From NCBI GenBank assembly GCA_039707655.1, contig CM077666.1:304260166-304324165 (forward strand): DNA of 64,000 bases, in the 5' to 3' direction. Below the pieces are notes generated by a model, which was given only the letters and a program-made list of their open reading frames with translations, did not search any database and was not told the DNA's origin. Below are positions 23,324-35,153 of the stretch, in pieces (position 1 is the first letter of the stretch; each line of letters opens with the position of its first letter). The position numbers and the translations under genes are program-made. The DNA comes from Elymus sibiricus. Lineage: Eukaryota > Streptophyta > Magnoliopsida > Poales > Poaceae.

Positions 23324-23591
23324 TAGTTTATATGTATGGATTTAATGGAATTCTATGTGCCATATCGTGATTCCGACCACCACAAAGTTATTATGTGGCT
23401 TGGATATAGGTAGTGATCATGCTTCCAGATACTAACAGAATTTGTATCATTCCATTGTAAAAATGAATGGGCGCGGCAATGCGCGCCTTCAATGATCTAG
23501 TGCATGCATATGTCTGTGCATTAACCAAGAAGTGTTTGTTTACCGTATCGTTTGCTTCTTTTCAGTTTGGTTCTTGTCGATAGAGTCCGGT
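23324..23591. other. intergenic DNA with a Helitron-like 3' terminus
   Basis: A hairpin with arms GGCGCG (23470-23475) and CGCGCC (23482-23487) lies nine bases before CTAG at 23497-23500, followed by T. Hairpin plus CTRR is the hallmark of a Helitron 3' end. No matching 5' TC end was found, so the element is not delimited. Confidence 0.35.
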
Positions 23592-24730
23592 TGTAACACC
23601 CCTGTAATTAAGCTACAGTGATTTCACCCTAATGATGCCATGTCATCTTATTTTGCTAAGCCTAATTGCCCCTTGATAAAAAACAAATTCAAATTGCAAT
23701 CCAAATTATTATTTCTTCAAGCACTAAAACAAAATCTTCTCTGCCCTCAAGGTCGATGAGTCCAACCGCGCTGGTTGTAATAGATTGGCTTGAGTGCATC
23801 TTCTTGCTCCAGCATTCAAGTTCCATTTCAAGGGAGGTGGTTGGGTTTCAAATATTCACTAAGTATTTGTCATGAATTAACCAACATAATTTGAATATTT
23901 TAAATGCCCTTAACTTATTTAAAACTGAGCCAGTAGCATTAAAATGAGCCATTTCAAAATAAACAAATATTTAAACTAATTAAAATAAATTGAAACTTGT
24001 TGTGCTTGCTCACCACATTCCCTAGTATTTATGTGACAAGTTTTATTTACAAAAAAAATCATTTGATATGAAAATAAAATAGAAAATAGTAGCTAAAATG
24101 AAAGACAAAAAAGAAAAAGAGGCAAAGAGTCACTATGCCTTTGGGCCTTAAGCTAACAGTGCCGTCCCAGCCCACACCCCAACCGCTTCCTACCTCGCTA
24201 CAGGAGCGGGCAGGGCAGGCATGGCGCCATCTCCATGGCCGGTGCCACACGACGAGCATCCCCCGGCCTCCCTGTGTGGCTAAGACCGACGCCGCACCCC
24301 CTGGGTCAAACCCTAGCCCCATTTTCACCCTTGCCTCGATCTCTTCCTCCTCCATGCAAAACCGAAGCTCCGTCGCCCTCCTCCGTCTATGCAGCCAACG
24401 ACCTCCCCGTCGCCTAGGACTGCGCCAGGAGCACCGCCGTCGTCCGCTGCTTCCTCTCCGACCACGAGTTCGAGCTCAGCACCCCTACATCGCCCGGATC
24501 GAGCTCTTCTTCCACCTTCGGCCGCCGTCGTTCACCGCGTTGATCCGCCGCTCTACTGCTCCTAACCTTTCGCCGCGCCCTCTTATGCCTTCAAGGTGAG
24601 CACCGCGACGAAAGCCCTCTCGTTTGCACTCGAATCCGAGCTCGCTGCTATCTGTTGCTATTGTCCGAGCTCCGCCACCATGCCATGGCCGAGCTTCCTG
24701 TGAGCTCGCGCTCACCGTGGCCGCGCTCCC
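23592..24730 (+). repeat. Tekay-like LTR fragment (5' part)
   Basis: Begins TGTAACACCCCTGTAATTAAGC, related to the TGTAACATCCCC start of the LTR at 19137, and shares the GCCATGTCATC motif. A GC-rich part follows at about 24130-24730. It is cut at 24730 by the next LTR and no continuation was found in the window. ORFs in the GC-rich part are not convincing genes. Confidence 0.65.
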
Positions 24731-26271
24731 TGATACGTCTCCAACTTATCTATAATTTTTTATTGTTTGATCCTATTATATTATCAATCTTGTATGCTTT
24801 ATATGCACATTTATATCATTTTTGGGAAATAACCTATAAACCTAGTGCCCAGTGTCAGTTTCTGTTTTTGCCTATTTATTGTTTCACAAAAAAAACAATA
24901 CCAAACGAATTCCAAGCTTGATGAAACTTTACGGTGATTTTTTTCTGGACCAGAAAGGACCCTAGAAGCTTCGGGGGAGGTCAGAAGATATATGAGAGAG
25001 CCACAAGCTCACACGGCGCACCCCTAGGGGGCGCTCCACTTGAGCTTGTGGGCGCCTCGTAGGTCCAATTGACCTAATTGAGCGCTATAAATTCCCATAA
25101 ATCCAGAAACCACCAGAGCGAGACTAGAAACAATTATTCCACCGCCACCAGCCTCTGTTCTTCCATGATCCCATTTGGAGGCCTCTGCCGGTACTCTGTC
25201 GGAGGGGCAATCGATCACGGAGGGGTTCTTCATCAACCTTGGTGCCCTTATGATGAGGTGTGAGTAGTTCCTACAGGACCTATGGGTCCATAGTGATTAG
25301 CTAGATGGCTTTCTCTCTCTCTTTGATCTTCAATACAATGTTCTCTTTAGAGTTCTACCCGATGTAATCTTCTTTTGCGGTGTGTTTGTTGGGATCCGAT
25401 GAATTGTGGGTTTATGATCAGATTATCCATTGAAAGTAATTGAGTCTTTTCTGAACTTTATTATGTGTGATTGTTATAGCTTTGTATTTCTCTTCGATCT
25501 ATCCATTTGGTTTGGCCAACTAGATTGATTTATCTTCAGCGGGAGAGGTGCTTTGTGGTAGGTTCAATCTTGCGGTGTCCTCACTATGTGACTGGAGGAG
25601 TAGCGATGCACGTATTTGTATTGTTGCTACTAAGGGTAAAACGACGGGGTTTAATCATATTGCTTGGTTTTATTCTGTCTACATTATGTCATCATGCTCC
25701 AAGCATTACTCTGTTTGTTATGAACTTTATACCTTAAGATGCATGCTGGATAGCGGTCGAGGGGTGGAGTAATAGTAGTAGATGCAGGCAGGAGTCGGTC
25801 TACTTGTCACAGACGTAATGCCTATGTACTGATCATGCCATGAATTACGTCATAACTATGCGCTTTTCTATCAATTGCCCAATAGTAATCTGTTTACCCA
25901 CCGTATGCTATGTTCTTGAGAGAGATGCCTCTAGTGAAAACTATGGCCCCCAGGTCCATCCAAATCATATTACTAAAACCCTCATTTACTTGCTGTAATT
26001 TATCTCTTTTTCTTTTCTTTTGCAATTTTTATATCTACCACTATCAGAATTAATCTCTACAATTAACGAGTACAAGGGGATTGACAACCCTCTTGCCCGC
26101 GTTGGGTGCAAGTATTTTGTTTGTGTGTGTGCCGGTACTGTCGACCTTTGTGTGTGTGAATCTCCTATTGGTTCGATAACCATGGTTCTCTACTGAGGGA
26201 AATACTATCCACTACTATATTGCTTCACCCTTCCTCATCGGGGAAAATCCCAATGCAGCTCACAACTAGCA
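24731..26271 (+). repeat. 5' LTR of the Fatima-like element
   Basis: A 1541-bp LTR from TGATACGTCTCC to CAACTAGCA. An inverted copy of the same family lies at 62504-64000. A CT-rich tract (25309-25324) follows the presumed transcript start. Confidence 0.8.
25086..25092 (+). promoter_or_regulatory. LTR TATA box
   Basis: TATAAAT after a GC-rich U3 segment. The inverted family member has the same box at 63690-63696 on the minus strand. Confidence 0.5.
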
Positions 26272-26282
26272 GAAATAATTTT

Positions 26283-26301
26283 TGGCGCCGTTGTCGAGGA
26301 G
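26283..26301 (+). promoter_or_regulatory. primer-binding site, altered
   Basis: TGGCGCCGTTGTCGAGGAG, 11 bases after the LTR end, matches the Athila-type site TGGCGCCGTTGCCGGGGA with two changes. Confidence 0.65.
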
Positions 26302-26451
26302 ACTTCATCAAACAAAGCAAGGTCCCTTCACACACATTATCATTTACTTGTTCTACTTTTTATTTTCCTTTATTTGCTTTTATTAGTCTCGTTAAAAAAG
26401 TCAAAAATACAAAAATTTTATCTTGTTTGCTCTCTTGCTTGAATTGCCACT

Positions 26452-27001
26452 ATGTCTCAAGAAAACACTAAGTTGTGTGACTTCTCGAATACTAATAACA
26501 ATGATTTCATTAGTACTCCAATTGCTCCTCCCGCCACTAGTGCAGAGTCATATGATATTAATGCTGCATTACTGAGTCTTATCATGAAAGAACAATTTGC
26601 CGGAAATCCTAATGAAGATGTTGCATCCCATCTTAATACCTTCGTTGAATTATGTGATATGAAAAAAAAAGATGTGGATAATGATATTGTTAAGTTGAAA
26701 TTATTTCCTTTCTCACTAAGAGATCTTGCTAAAACTTGGTTTTCATCCTTACCTCATAATAGTATTGATTCATGGGATAAATGTTAGGATGCTTTTATTG
26801 GTAAGTACTTTCCTCCCGCTAAGATAATATCTCTTAGAAATCAAATCATGAACTTTAAACAACATGAGCAAGAACATGTTGCACAATCTTGGGACAGAAT
26901 GAAATTGATGATTAAAAATTGTCCCACTCATGTATTAAATTTATGGATGATAATACAAAACTTTTATGCGGGACTAAACTTTGTGTCGAGAAATCTTCTA
27001 G
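26452..27001 (+). pseudogene. gag: gag of the Fatima-like element, 5' part
   Basis: Starts at ATG 26452 (MSQENTKLCD). The gag core follows: EQFAGNPNEDVASHLNTF near residues 42-59 and the LAKTWFSSLP motif near 95. TAG at 26785-26787 interrupts; the frame then resumes (DAFIGKYFPP) and runs to the CACTA insertion. The stop follows a Cys codon where Gln is usual in this gag family, suggesting CAG to TAG. Gag would form the capsid-like particle. Confidence 0.75.
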
Positions 27002-27039
27002 CACTACTGGGAAAGGGTTTATAGGTGAACCATAATGAG

Positions 27040-27260
27040 TGGCGGGCGGGTGAGGCACCCGCCATAGCTATTTTTGAATACAAGCAGTGGCGGGTAGCAA
27101 AACCTGCCCACCACAGCTAATGGACTAACTGTGGCGGGAAGAACTACTTGCCCTCCACAGGTATAATCTCCCGGATGGGACTTGTTTGCGTAACTCAGCA
27201 GTGACGGGCAATACCTAGCGCCCGCCACAGGTAGGTGACCAAGCAGTGGCGAGCGGCGTC
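27040..27260. repeat. left subterminal repeats of the CACTA element
   Basis: GTGGCGGGC-type units and their inverse GCCCGCCAC recur every 20-60 bases (for example near 27040, 27087, 27121, 27199). They are presumed transposase binding sites. Confidence 0.75.
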
Positions 27261-27460
27261 TTGCGACCGCCAGTAGTTATCCTTGCCAGATGTCCAGTTT
27301 TGTCAGAACATAGCTGTGGTGGTTGCTCGTTGCCGCCCGTCGCACCACGAACACATTTTATCAACCCACGTGCGCTCCGTCCTCCTCCTCACTTCACTCA
27401 CGCACTCACCCTAACTCTTCGCGGTGGATCTCTCTCTCGGCGCCACTGTCGCCTCTGCCT

Positions 27461-27590
27461 CGCCGTCCTCTTCGCCGGCCCCGTTGGCCCCGCCGTCCTC
27501 TTGGCTGCCCCCGTCGGCCCCGCCGTCCTCTTGGCCGCCCCCGTCGGCCCCGCCGTCCTCTTCGCCGACCCCGTCGGCCCCTCCATCGCC
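27461..27590 (+). repeat. 30-bp GC-rich minisatellite in the CACTA element
   Basis: CGCCGTCCTC recurs at 27461, 27491, 27521 and 27551 with an exact 30-bp period, followed by a degenerate fifth unit. All reading frames stay open, giving APVGPAVLL-like or PSAPPSSWPP-like ten-residue repeats. An ATG with good context lies just after it at 27597. Confidence 0.85.
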
Positions 27591-29732
27591 GTCGCCATGG
27601 GATCCGGTACGATCTCGTCGTCCCCACCATCACCCACACCAAAGGCCGCGGCCGGCACCAACACCCACGGCCATGGCCGCCACCCACATTGGTAGGGGAG
27701 CTAGGGTTATGTGGCACCCTGGCTCAGAGGACCGGTTTACCCAGTGTTTCCAACCCAGAGATCATGTCTTCTGGAAACACACAACAACTTGGAACAGAAC
27801 AGAACTGAACTTTATAGATATATCTCGATTACAAGCTCGTAATTTACATCGATAGAGAGGCCAGAAGCACATCAGGTGCTATGACAATATCTACATTATT
27901 TATGGAACAGAGCAGGGCCTCGATACTACTAGGTAGAACTACGGCGTGGCGGAACATAGCGCGGATAACTCCATCCACAGGGACACTGCAAGGACATGGC
28001 CTAGTTAGCGTAGCACGAACCTTCGGGACCTCCGTCCTCGGCTTCTCCTGCATCTAGCATGATACGCCAGGTGAGTACTTGGAATGTACTCGCAAGCTCA
28101 CGGCAACCAAAACAATGCAGCAAACAATAGCATGGCACTGATCATATTAAGTACTTAAGTTGCTTACTCCCTGGTTATCAATTATCAACTTACTCTCTTC
28201 TGGGTTGTCCCACAACCCTCGGAACGCTCATAATCCACTGAGCACTTTCGAACATAAGACAAGTTCTTCCATCATTATTATCATTATTGTGGTTGACCAA
28301 TCAGTGGCCTAGTATGGACTGTCCAATACCGTGGACGCGGCTATTCGAATAGATTCATACACTCTGCAGAGGTTGCGCACTTTACCCACACTATGGAGCT
28401 CCTGGCCTCCTGCTCCCATTCGGGTGGACCGGGGCTATTCCAACAAAACTTGCCTGACCCGTGACTCCTCTATCGTACCACCGACAATCATACCCTCGCA
28501 GGGTCATGTCCTGGGTGGCTCCTGTGTCACCCCATGACACCTGCCACCGTCGTGGCCAAACTAAACTGTCCCAAACGGGGACGCCGGCAAAATAACTCAA
28601 CTGGGCTCACAGGATTATCGTCGTCTACCTGATCAGGGCAGCACGCACGCATAACCCTCCCTAATGTGGTGGTACCGATAAAAGAGCACAAAGCCAGACC
28701 AAGTCAAGGCCGTCCCATACCGGCAAATGTGGCTGCACGGATAAGTCCGGATAGGTGGCACTTGATCAACCAATTAAGTTTAGTGTTGTCGAGTACTTAG
28801 CAAGCAAGGTTATTCATCTAGAATAATTTAACATGGCAGTAGTTAAGCATCAAAGTAAATTACCCTAAATTATCACATATTAAAATAATGCAGTTATTCA
28901 ATTAAATAACCAACACTATTGAAATACTTCATGCAATGGATGACATGGCTTGCCTTGCTCTGTTGGGTTGTCCACAAACTCCTGGGCTTCAAATCCAAAA
29001 GTATTTCCTTCTAAAAATATTTTTAAAATACAAAGAAAATGTCACATAACACTGTTCTGTTCACCAGAAATTATGTGAGCAAGGGAAAAATACCAAATTT
29101 TACCAGAAAATAGAGGAGCTCAAGACAAACCCAGAGCAAAAAGAATCAATTGATTTGGACTTATACATAAAAAGTTATGGACGGTCAAAGTTTCTGGTCA
29201 AATATGAATTAAAATCAGAAAATCAGAAAATCAACAGGGGCCACGTCGAAGGCGTACTTTGCCAGGGCGCCTCCACTTACCGCTTCGGCGTGCCACTGAC
29301 GAGCGGGTCCCTCTGTCAGATTTAAACGGGGAGAGAGGGAACAGAGAGCTGCGGCTCTCTGGCGATGGTCGCCGGTGATGCAGTCGACGGCGAGGTCGGG
29401 TGATTATGGGGATGGAACGGGCTCATCGAGAAGAACACGTACGTACCCGCAGCGTGGCGAGAGATGGCCGGACGGCGTCGTCCCCTTCCTCTCCGGCGGC
29501 GGCAGCTCTCGGGTGTCGCCGGAAACGGCGTTTCCGATAGGATTTCGATCGGGCAAGAGCTTGGGCGGGGTCAGTGGAGTGAGCTGAGCTCGCGTGTGCA
29601 GTCGATGGAGTCTGGGGTGGAGTGAAACGGCGAGGAAGCGGAGCTCGGGTGGCGGTGGATCGCCGGCGAGATGCGAGGCCAGAGGGCCTCTCGGCCTTGG
29701 CTCGATGCTCGGGAGGTCGATTAGGAGGTGCT

Positions 29733-32700
29733 TGTAACACCCCAAAATTTTCTCTCTGGATTTTTAAATCTTTTTATTAAAAGAAAATACTTTGAATTAT
29801 TTTGGCCCTATTTTCTTCTTCTCTTTCTTCTATTCTAAAAATTATTTTTTATTTTAACTGGGTTCCAAACTTTTCAAATGGTTCTGTTTTGGATGGTTTA
29901 TTGATTGGTAAATACTTTTTGGAAGATCAAAAATTATTTTTCTCTTTAGAAAAGTTCTTGAATATTAAAACCATTCTATGAAAATAGCCTTTTCACTTCC
30001 TTCTAGCACTTCTAAAATTCTTCCTATAATTTTTCTGCCACTCCTAAATTATCCCTCAAGTCATCCTCACATTCTAGGACATTATCCAACTCCTTTCCAC
30101 CTTACAAAAATATTTCTGCAATATTTATTAAATTCCAAAGTTGGAATTTATTTTATTCATGGTTTCTTTGGTTTACAAAGGAACTATATTTTCTACAGTT
30201 CTTCTGCCTCCACCAAAATGTCCCCAACAACTAGACAGTACCCAAAATTCATTTCACCAAAAACATTGGGTTCCACAATACAAAAATTTCAAATTTCATT
30301 CAGTTCAATTTTGGACCAGAAACAATCTCTCTGATACAAACCTATTTTTAATTGCTCCAAAAATCCTGAAACTTTGCCAAACGATCTTATATGCATCAAC
30401 ACCTCACCACAAAAATTCCCAAAAAATCCTAAAATCCCTAACACCCTCTGGCATTTCATCATACAGGTGGTGTGCGCACTGTTCATCACTGAATAAAATT
30501 TAGTTAACTTAATCTGGTTCAGTGACAGAGGCGATCGGTGCCGTATGCTTCACTCCATCGCCCTCCTTCTCATCCACGCCTCCTCTCCACATCAATGAGC
30601 CGCCGTAACCCCCCCTGGTCAGTAACTCCACCGACGAAACAGTGACTGGCCGGTGCAGCTACCTCCGAGCTCACCCGCGGCGGCCGAGCGGATCGGCTCG
30701 ACCCCGCCCGCCATCTTCAATCCTCCTGCTGCTCCCTCCACCTAATCTTCCTCCACGCGTCGATCCTCTCCATGTCTCCGCGCATTGACCGCACCGTCCA
30801 AACCATCTGGAGCCCACTGTCAGTCGCCGGAGTAGGACGGCGTCCGCCATGGCCATACCCAGCTCTTCGGTGGAGGGAACAGATAGAGCCGAGCTCGTCC
30901 ATAAAGGGCTTCTGGAGAGTTTCATTCATCTCCACGATCATGCGCTGAACCTGCCCACCATCCACAACCTACCTCGCCGGCGGAGTTACTCCAGCGTCAG
31001 CCGCAAGCCACTGGCCTCCCCGATCGCCTATAAAAAGAGGCCCCCGAGCTCCGTTCTCTCCTCGTACCACACACACCACATCCTAATCGAGCTCCCATGC
31101 ACTCGCTCGACCTCGAGGAGGTCACCTTCCCCGTCTCCGGTCACCGAGCCGCCGCCAACCTCCCCGATCACCACAACGCCTATACTCCACCTCCGCCGCT
31201 GAAACTTTGCCAGTAGCTCTCTCTCACACCAACTCGTCGATCCCGCGCTCCAATTTCACCTCCCGAGCTCTCTCCGGCGAGATCCCGCTCCACCCGAAAC
31301 ATTATCCGCCGCCGTCGACCTCGCCACCGTTCAAGTGCTCTGCGGCGACCACCACCACCACCCACCGACGCGGAGTTCCACCCTGAACACATCCCGATCA
31401 TCGCCGCCTCCCAAAACCCCGGCGATCGTCGCCGGTGATCACCGCCGCCCTCTGTGCACGCGCGCGAGCGCTTTCGAATTTAAACCTGACGGGTGGACCC
31501 CACCCGTCAGCGTTTTCTTTTTTTTTCCGCGTTTTAACTAGAGGCGTATTCCGCTGTTTACGCCTTCTCTGCTGAAAGGCGTATATCGCCTGAAGCGTTT
31601 TTCTTTTTCTGTTTTTAAACCGAAAGCGTATTCTCTGTTTTACACTTTCCACGCTGGGAAGCGTATTCTCTCCCGAAGCGTTTTCTTTATAAGTGCACAG
31701 GGACTGGAATTTTTACAGAAAAACCCCTGGAATTGAAAGTTGAATAACTTTTAAACTACAACTCTGATTGAGTTGAATCGTTTTTTGAAATTCTTATTTT
31801 TCTCTCTAGTTTTTTTTAGTATTTATTTCAAAATATTTTGAGACAAGTTTTGGTACTGTTGCCGAATTTTTACATGGATTTTGAATTGACTTTTTCAGAA
31901 AAAGAAGAGGGGAACTTTGCTGGGAATTTTGAGTGTTCTTCTTCTGACTACTTTGGACAAGGCAAGCATTTTGAACCTGGGATATGGTGATTGCTTGCAT
32001 ATATGCATCGGTTTGAGATTTCACCACATGTAGAGTAATAATGCATGCATGCATGGTCATACTATTTCCTTGCACATGACTTGCACACCACTCAAGCTCA
32101 TGAATTTTCTAACATGGTGGAGAGCTGTGAGGATCCAGGAGTATATCTCCTGCCTTGGCTGTGCCGGTGGGCACGGGTCACGTTTTGACACGGCGGTGCC
32201 ACGATGACATATGTGAAGTATACCGGTCATAATAACAACACCTCCTGAGTCGACCTAGATCGAGTCTTGTTCCGTTACACCTAGCTAAATACCGTGCTGC
32301 CACGGGTCTTCCGGCGAGGGGAGTACAACTCAGTAAGTTGCTAACCCCTGTCTGTGTGCACACCACTTAGAGGGTCATGATGAGGGTTTCCACGGCCATG
32401 GACTAAATCCCGTCATCAGGTCAGGGGGCATGGGTGTATCCGACTGGGCCGAGAGGGGGGCACCCCTTGTAATCCGCGCGTATGAATAGTGATCCCATGC
32501 TAATCGAGATTGTAGTCTCCCCGACTTAGAGTTTTTCTTGAACTGTGCTTTGCGTGATTCCTGGCATCCGGAAAGTTAATCTGGTGTGTGCTGGTCAGGT
32601 GTGTTTTCAACCCAAAGACTGTAGTGGGAATTAGTCAGTGCCACGGGGTTGACTAAAGAAATCTCATACACGTGGGTAAAGAGTGCACCCTCTGCAGAGT

Positions 32701-33831
32701 TATACCTATTCGAATAGCCGTGTCCGCGGTCAAGGACGTTAGCTGGGAAGGGTCAAGTGTCGGTCCGGTGTCGGTCTTCGAAGGAAAATAATTAATTTGA
32801 GCATCAATTATTTTACGGAATATTATTATTTCATCACTAACGCTGTCATGGATATTTTTGTTATCATGAATATTATGGTTGTGAATATTATTGTTACTAT
32901 GCATATTATTGTGGACTAACCTGTTTCTCTTATTTTATTTTCCTGAGTGTCTTAGGGGCTGGCTAGACTACCCCGGGCACCCAGTTTATTTTCAAGACCT
33001 CTCGTGGTGTCGCTTGAGTTTTTGGGCGGTCTGTCTCGCCCAATTCTCTTTTAGACACCCGTTTGGCATTTCTTTTCAAGACCTACTGTGGTGTCACTTT
33101 TAGACACCCGACTGGCATATCTTTTCAAGACCTCTTGTGGCGTCGCTTGAGTTCTCGGGCGGTCTGTCTCGCCCGATTCTCTTTTAGACACCCGTTTGGC
33201 ATTTCTCTTGGATACTCGGGCAGTCCTGTCTCGCCCGATTGTCCACTTTTAGTTTTCTTGGTTTATCAGTAACAATTTAATTTTTCTGCACATGTTAATA
33301 TTTATCATGCCATGTTTTAAATTTCAGTCAGCATGAGCATATCATTTAATCCATCATGGGCATATGCATTCGGTATATCTTTCGTTCATAATGTTTGCGA
33401 GTACATTCCAATGTACTCACTGGCTTGTCCCTGGCTATTTCATTGGCCAGACCTGGAGGAGGACGCGCTTGTGGAAGGAGATTGCGCTAGCGAGCCCGAC
33501 GCTTAGAGGTGTCCCAGTCAGTCAACCTGTGATCTTGGAGTCTGCCACATGTATCATCCGCTGTGTTTCCGCTACACCAATAAAATAGTCAAGCCTCACC
33601 CTGACGCTTGACTTTATTTTATTGTATCAGTGTTGTCTACTACCGCACCACTGTATTATTCCACCACCGTAGTATATTGGCAAGCTTGTAATAATTGTTG
33701 AGCACTGTGACTCAACCCTGTGTAATATTATAGTTGTACTGGTTATCTATATCATGGAAGTCTACCAGTTGATCTTGGGGCTGGTATGACTTGAGGCTCT
33801 TCTGTGATTTATCCCAGAAATGGGCCTGACA
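29733..33831 (+). repeat. 5' LTR of the nested Tekay element
   Basis: A 4099-bp LTR. It has a TATA box at 31029, a GCGTATTCTC-type repetitive stretch near 31540-31690, and local repeats of TTTCAAGACCT at 32991, 33075 and 33124. Small ORFs occur at equivalent places in both LTRs and are only LTR duplicates. Confidence 0.9.
31029..31036 (+). promoter_or_regulatory. LTR TATA box
   Basis: TATAAAAA followed by GAGGCCCCCGAGCTCC, kept in the 3' LTR at 39832-39839. It is probably the Pol II promoter of the element. Confidence 0.6.
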
Positions 33832-33850
33832 AACCTTGGTATTAGAGCCA
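33832..33850 (+). promoter_or_regulatory. primer-binding site (initiator-Met tRNA type)
   Basis: TTGGTATTAGAGCCA directly after the 5' LTR differs by one base from TGGTATCAGAGCC, complementary to the 3' end of initiator-Met tRNA. Confidence 0.75.
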
Positions 33851-34124
33851 GGCTGACTGTAGGAAGCCGTAGGCGCGGACGCTAGCAATAGGGTCAGTAC
33901 TAACATTTTTAGCATGCATCTCATGCATTTATAATTAAAACTGGCATGCATAATTAAATCTGCATGTGTGTTATAACCTGCTACGTCCATACACTTACAT
34001 TTTTGGGAGGGAAATCATTTTCAGTCTTTAAAAATAATAATTCCCTTTCTTTATATATTTTCTTTTCTCATCGGTGTTACACAAATACCCCAGAAAGAAA
34101 AAGCATCGTCCTTGGACACGTTCC

Positions 34125-35153
34125 ATGCCCAGTCCGCCAGAGGACAACTTTGCACAGATGGGAAATAATTTCACACAGGGACAAACAAGTCAGCAGAGCA
34201 ACAACTCAGCATTTTCACAAGTATGCCATTTGTACGAGCAAAGTCAGCAACATCACCAAGAGGTGATGCAACATCTAATCAATATGGGAAATCACCAAGG
34301 ACAAAATCAACACAGGTCAAAATTATCTGAGCTTCAGAGGACCAATCCTACTGTATTCTCTCACACAGATAAACCTCTGGAGGCAGATGATTGGCTGCGT
34401 GATATGGAAAGAAAATTGAACATCGCTCAGTGTACAGACCAGGAAAAGGTGCTATATGCACTGCACTATTTTTGTGGTACAGCAGCATCCTGGTGGGAAA
34501 ATATATGTCACACTCATGGAGCAGATATGACATGGGAACAATTCAAGGAAAATTTCCGGGGAACACATATCCCCAACAGTATTATGAAAATGAAGAAAAG
34601 TGAGTTTGAGGATCTCAAGCAGCGAGGCACCCCGGTGACTCAGTACCTGGACCAGTTTACTCAGTTATCTCGGTACGCGAATGATGAGTACATGACAGAA
34701 AACAAAAAGATGGAGAAATTTCTTGATGGACTCGTTCCATCTCTCAAGTGCCAACTGGTGGTCCACACCTTTCCAGATTTCAAGACACTAGTGGACAAGG
34801 CCATTATTCTGGAGAATGAGCACCGCAACATAAATGAAATTCGCAAACGCCGTATGACTCAGTCAGTACAAGTTCGCAACAACAGGCCCTGGAATGAATT
34901 TCAGAGGCCTGTGGCACCACGACCACCAATTCCAGCACCGCGACCGTAGCAGAGTCGCAGCACCGTCAACAACAGGACCAAGGACACAACGTTCCATCTT
35001 GGCATTACCTGTTATGCCTGTGGAGAAGAAGGGCATTTTGCCAGGCAATGCCCAAAGCAGGGGAATAATGCTCAGAAGCCCAACAACAATGGCCGCAGTG
35101 TTAATGCAGCCCCACGACACAGCAACCCCAACAACAACCAAAGGAAGGGACAG
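34125..35153 (+). pseudogene. gag: gag of the nested Tekay element
   Basis: The likely start is ATG 34125 (MPSPPEDNFAQ); the frame is open from 34074. The capsid core includes LEADDWLRDMERKL and CGTAASWWENI, parallel to the minus-strand Tekay gag. TAG at 34947-34949 truncates it, but the same frame resumes with a zinc knuckle at about 35010-35050 (CYACGEEGHFARQC) and passes directly into protease. Gag and pol were thus one polyprotein. There is no frameshift in this part. Confidence 0.82.

Noticed and set aside
27246..27864. Overlapping proline- or arginine-rich ORFs
   Set aside because: All frames stay open because of the 30-bp GC-rich minisatellite, and they run into the solo LTR. No domain is recognisable.
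33364..33588. 74-codon ORF conserved at 42120-42344
   Set aside because: The conservation comes from being in the two LTRs of one element, not from selection on a protein.
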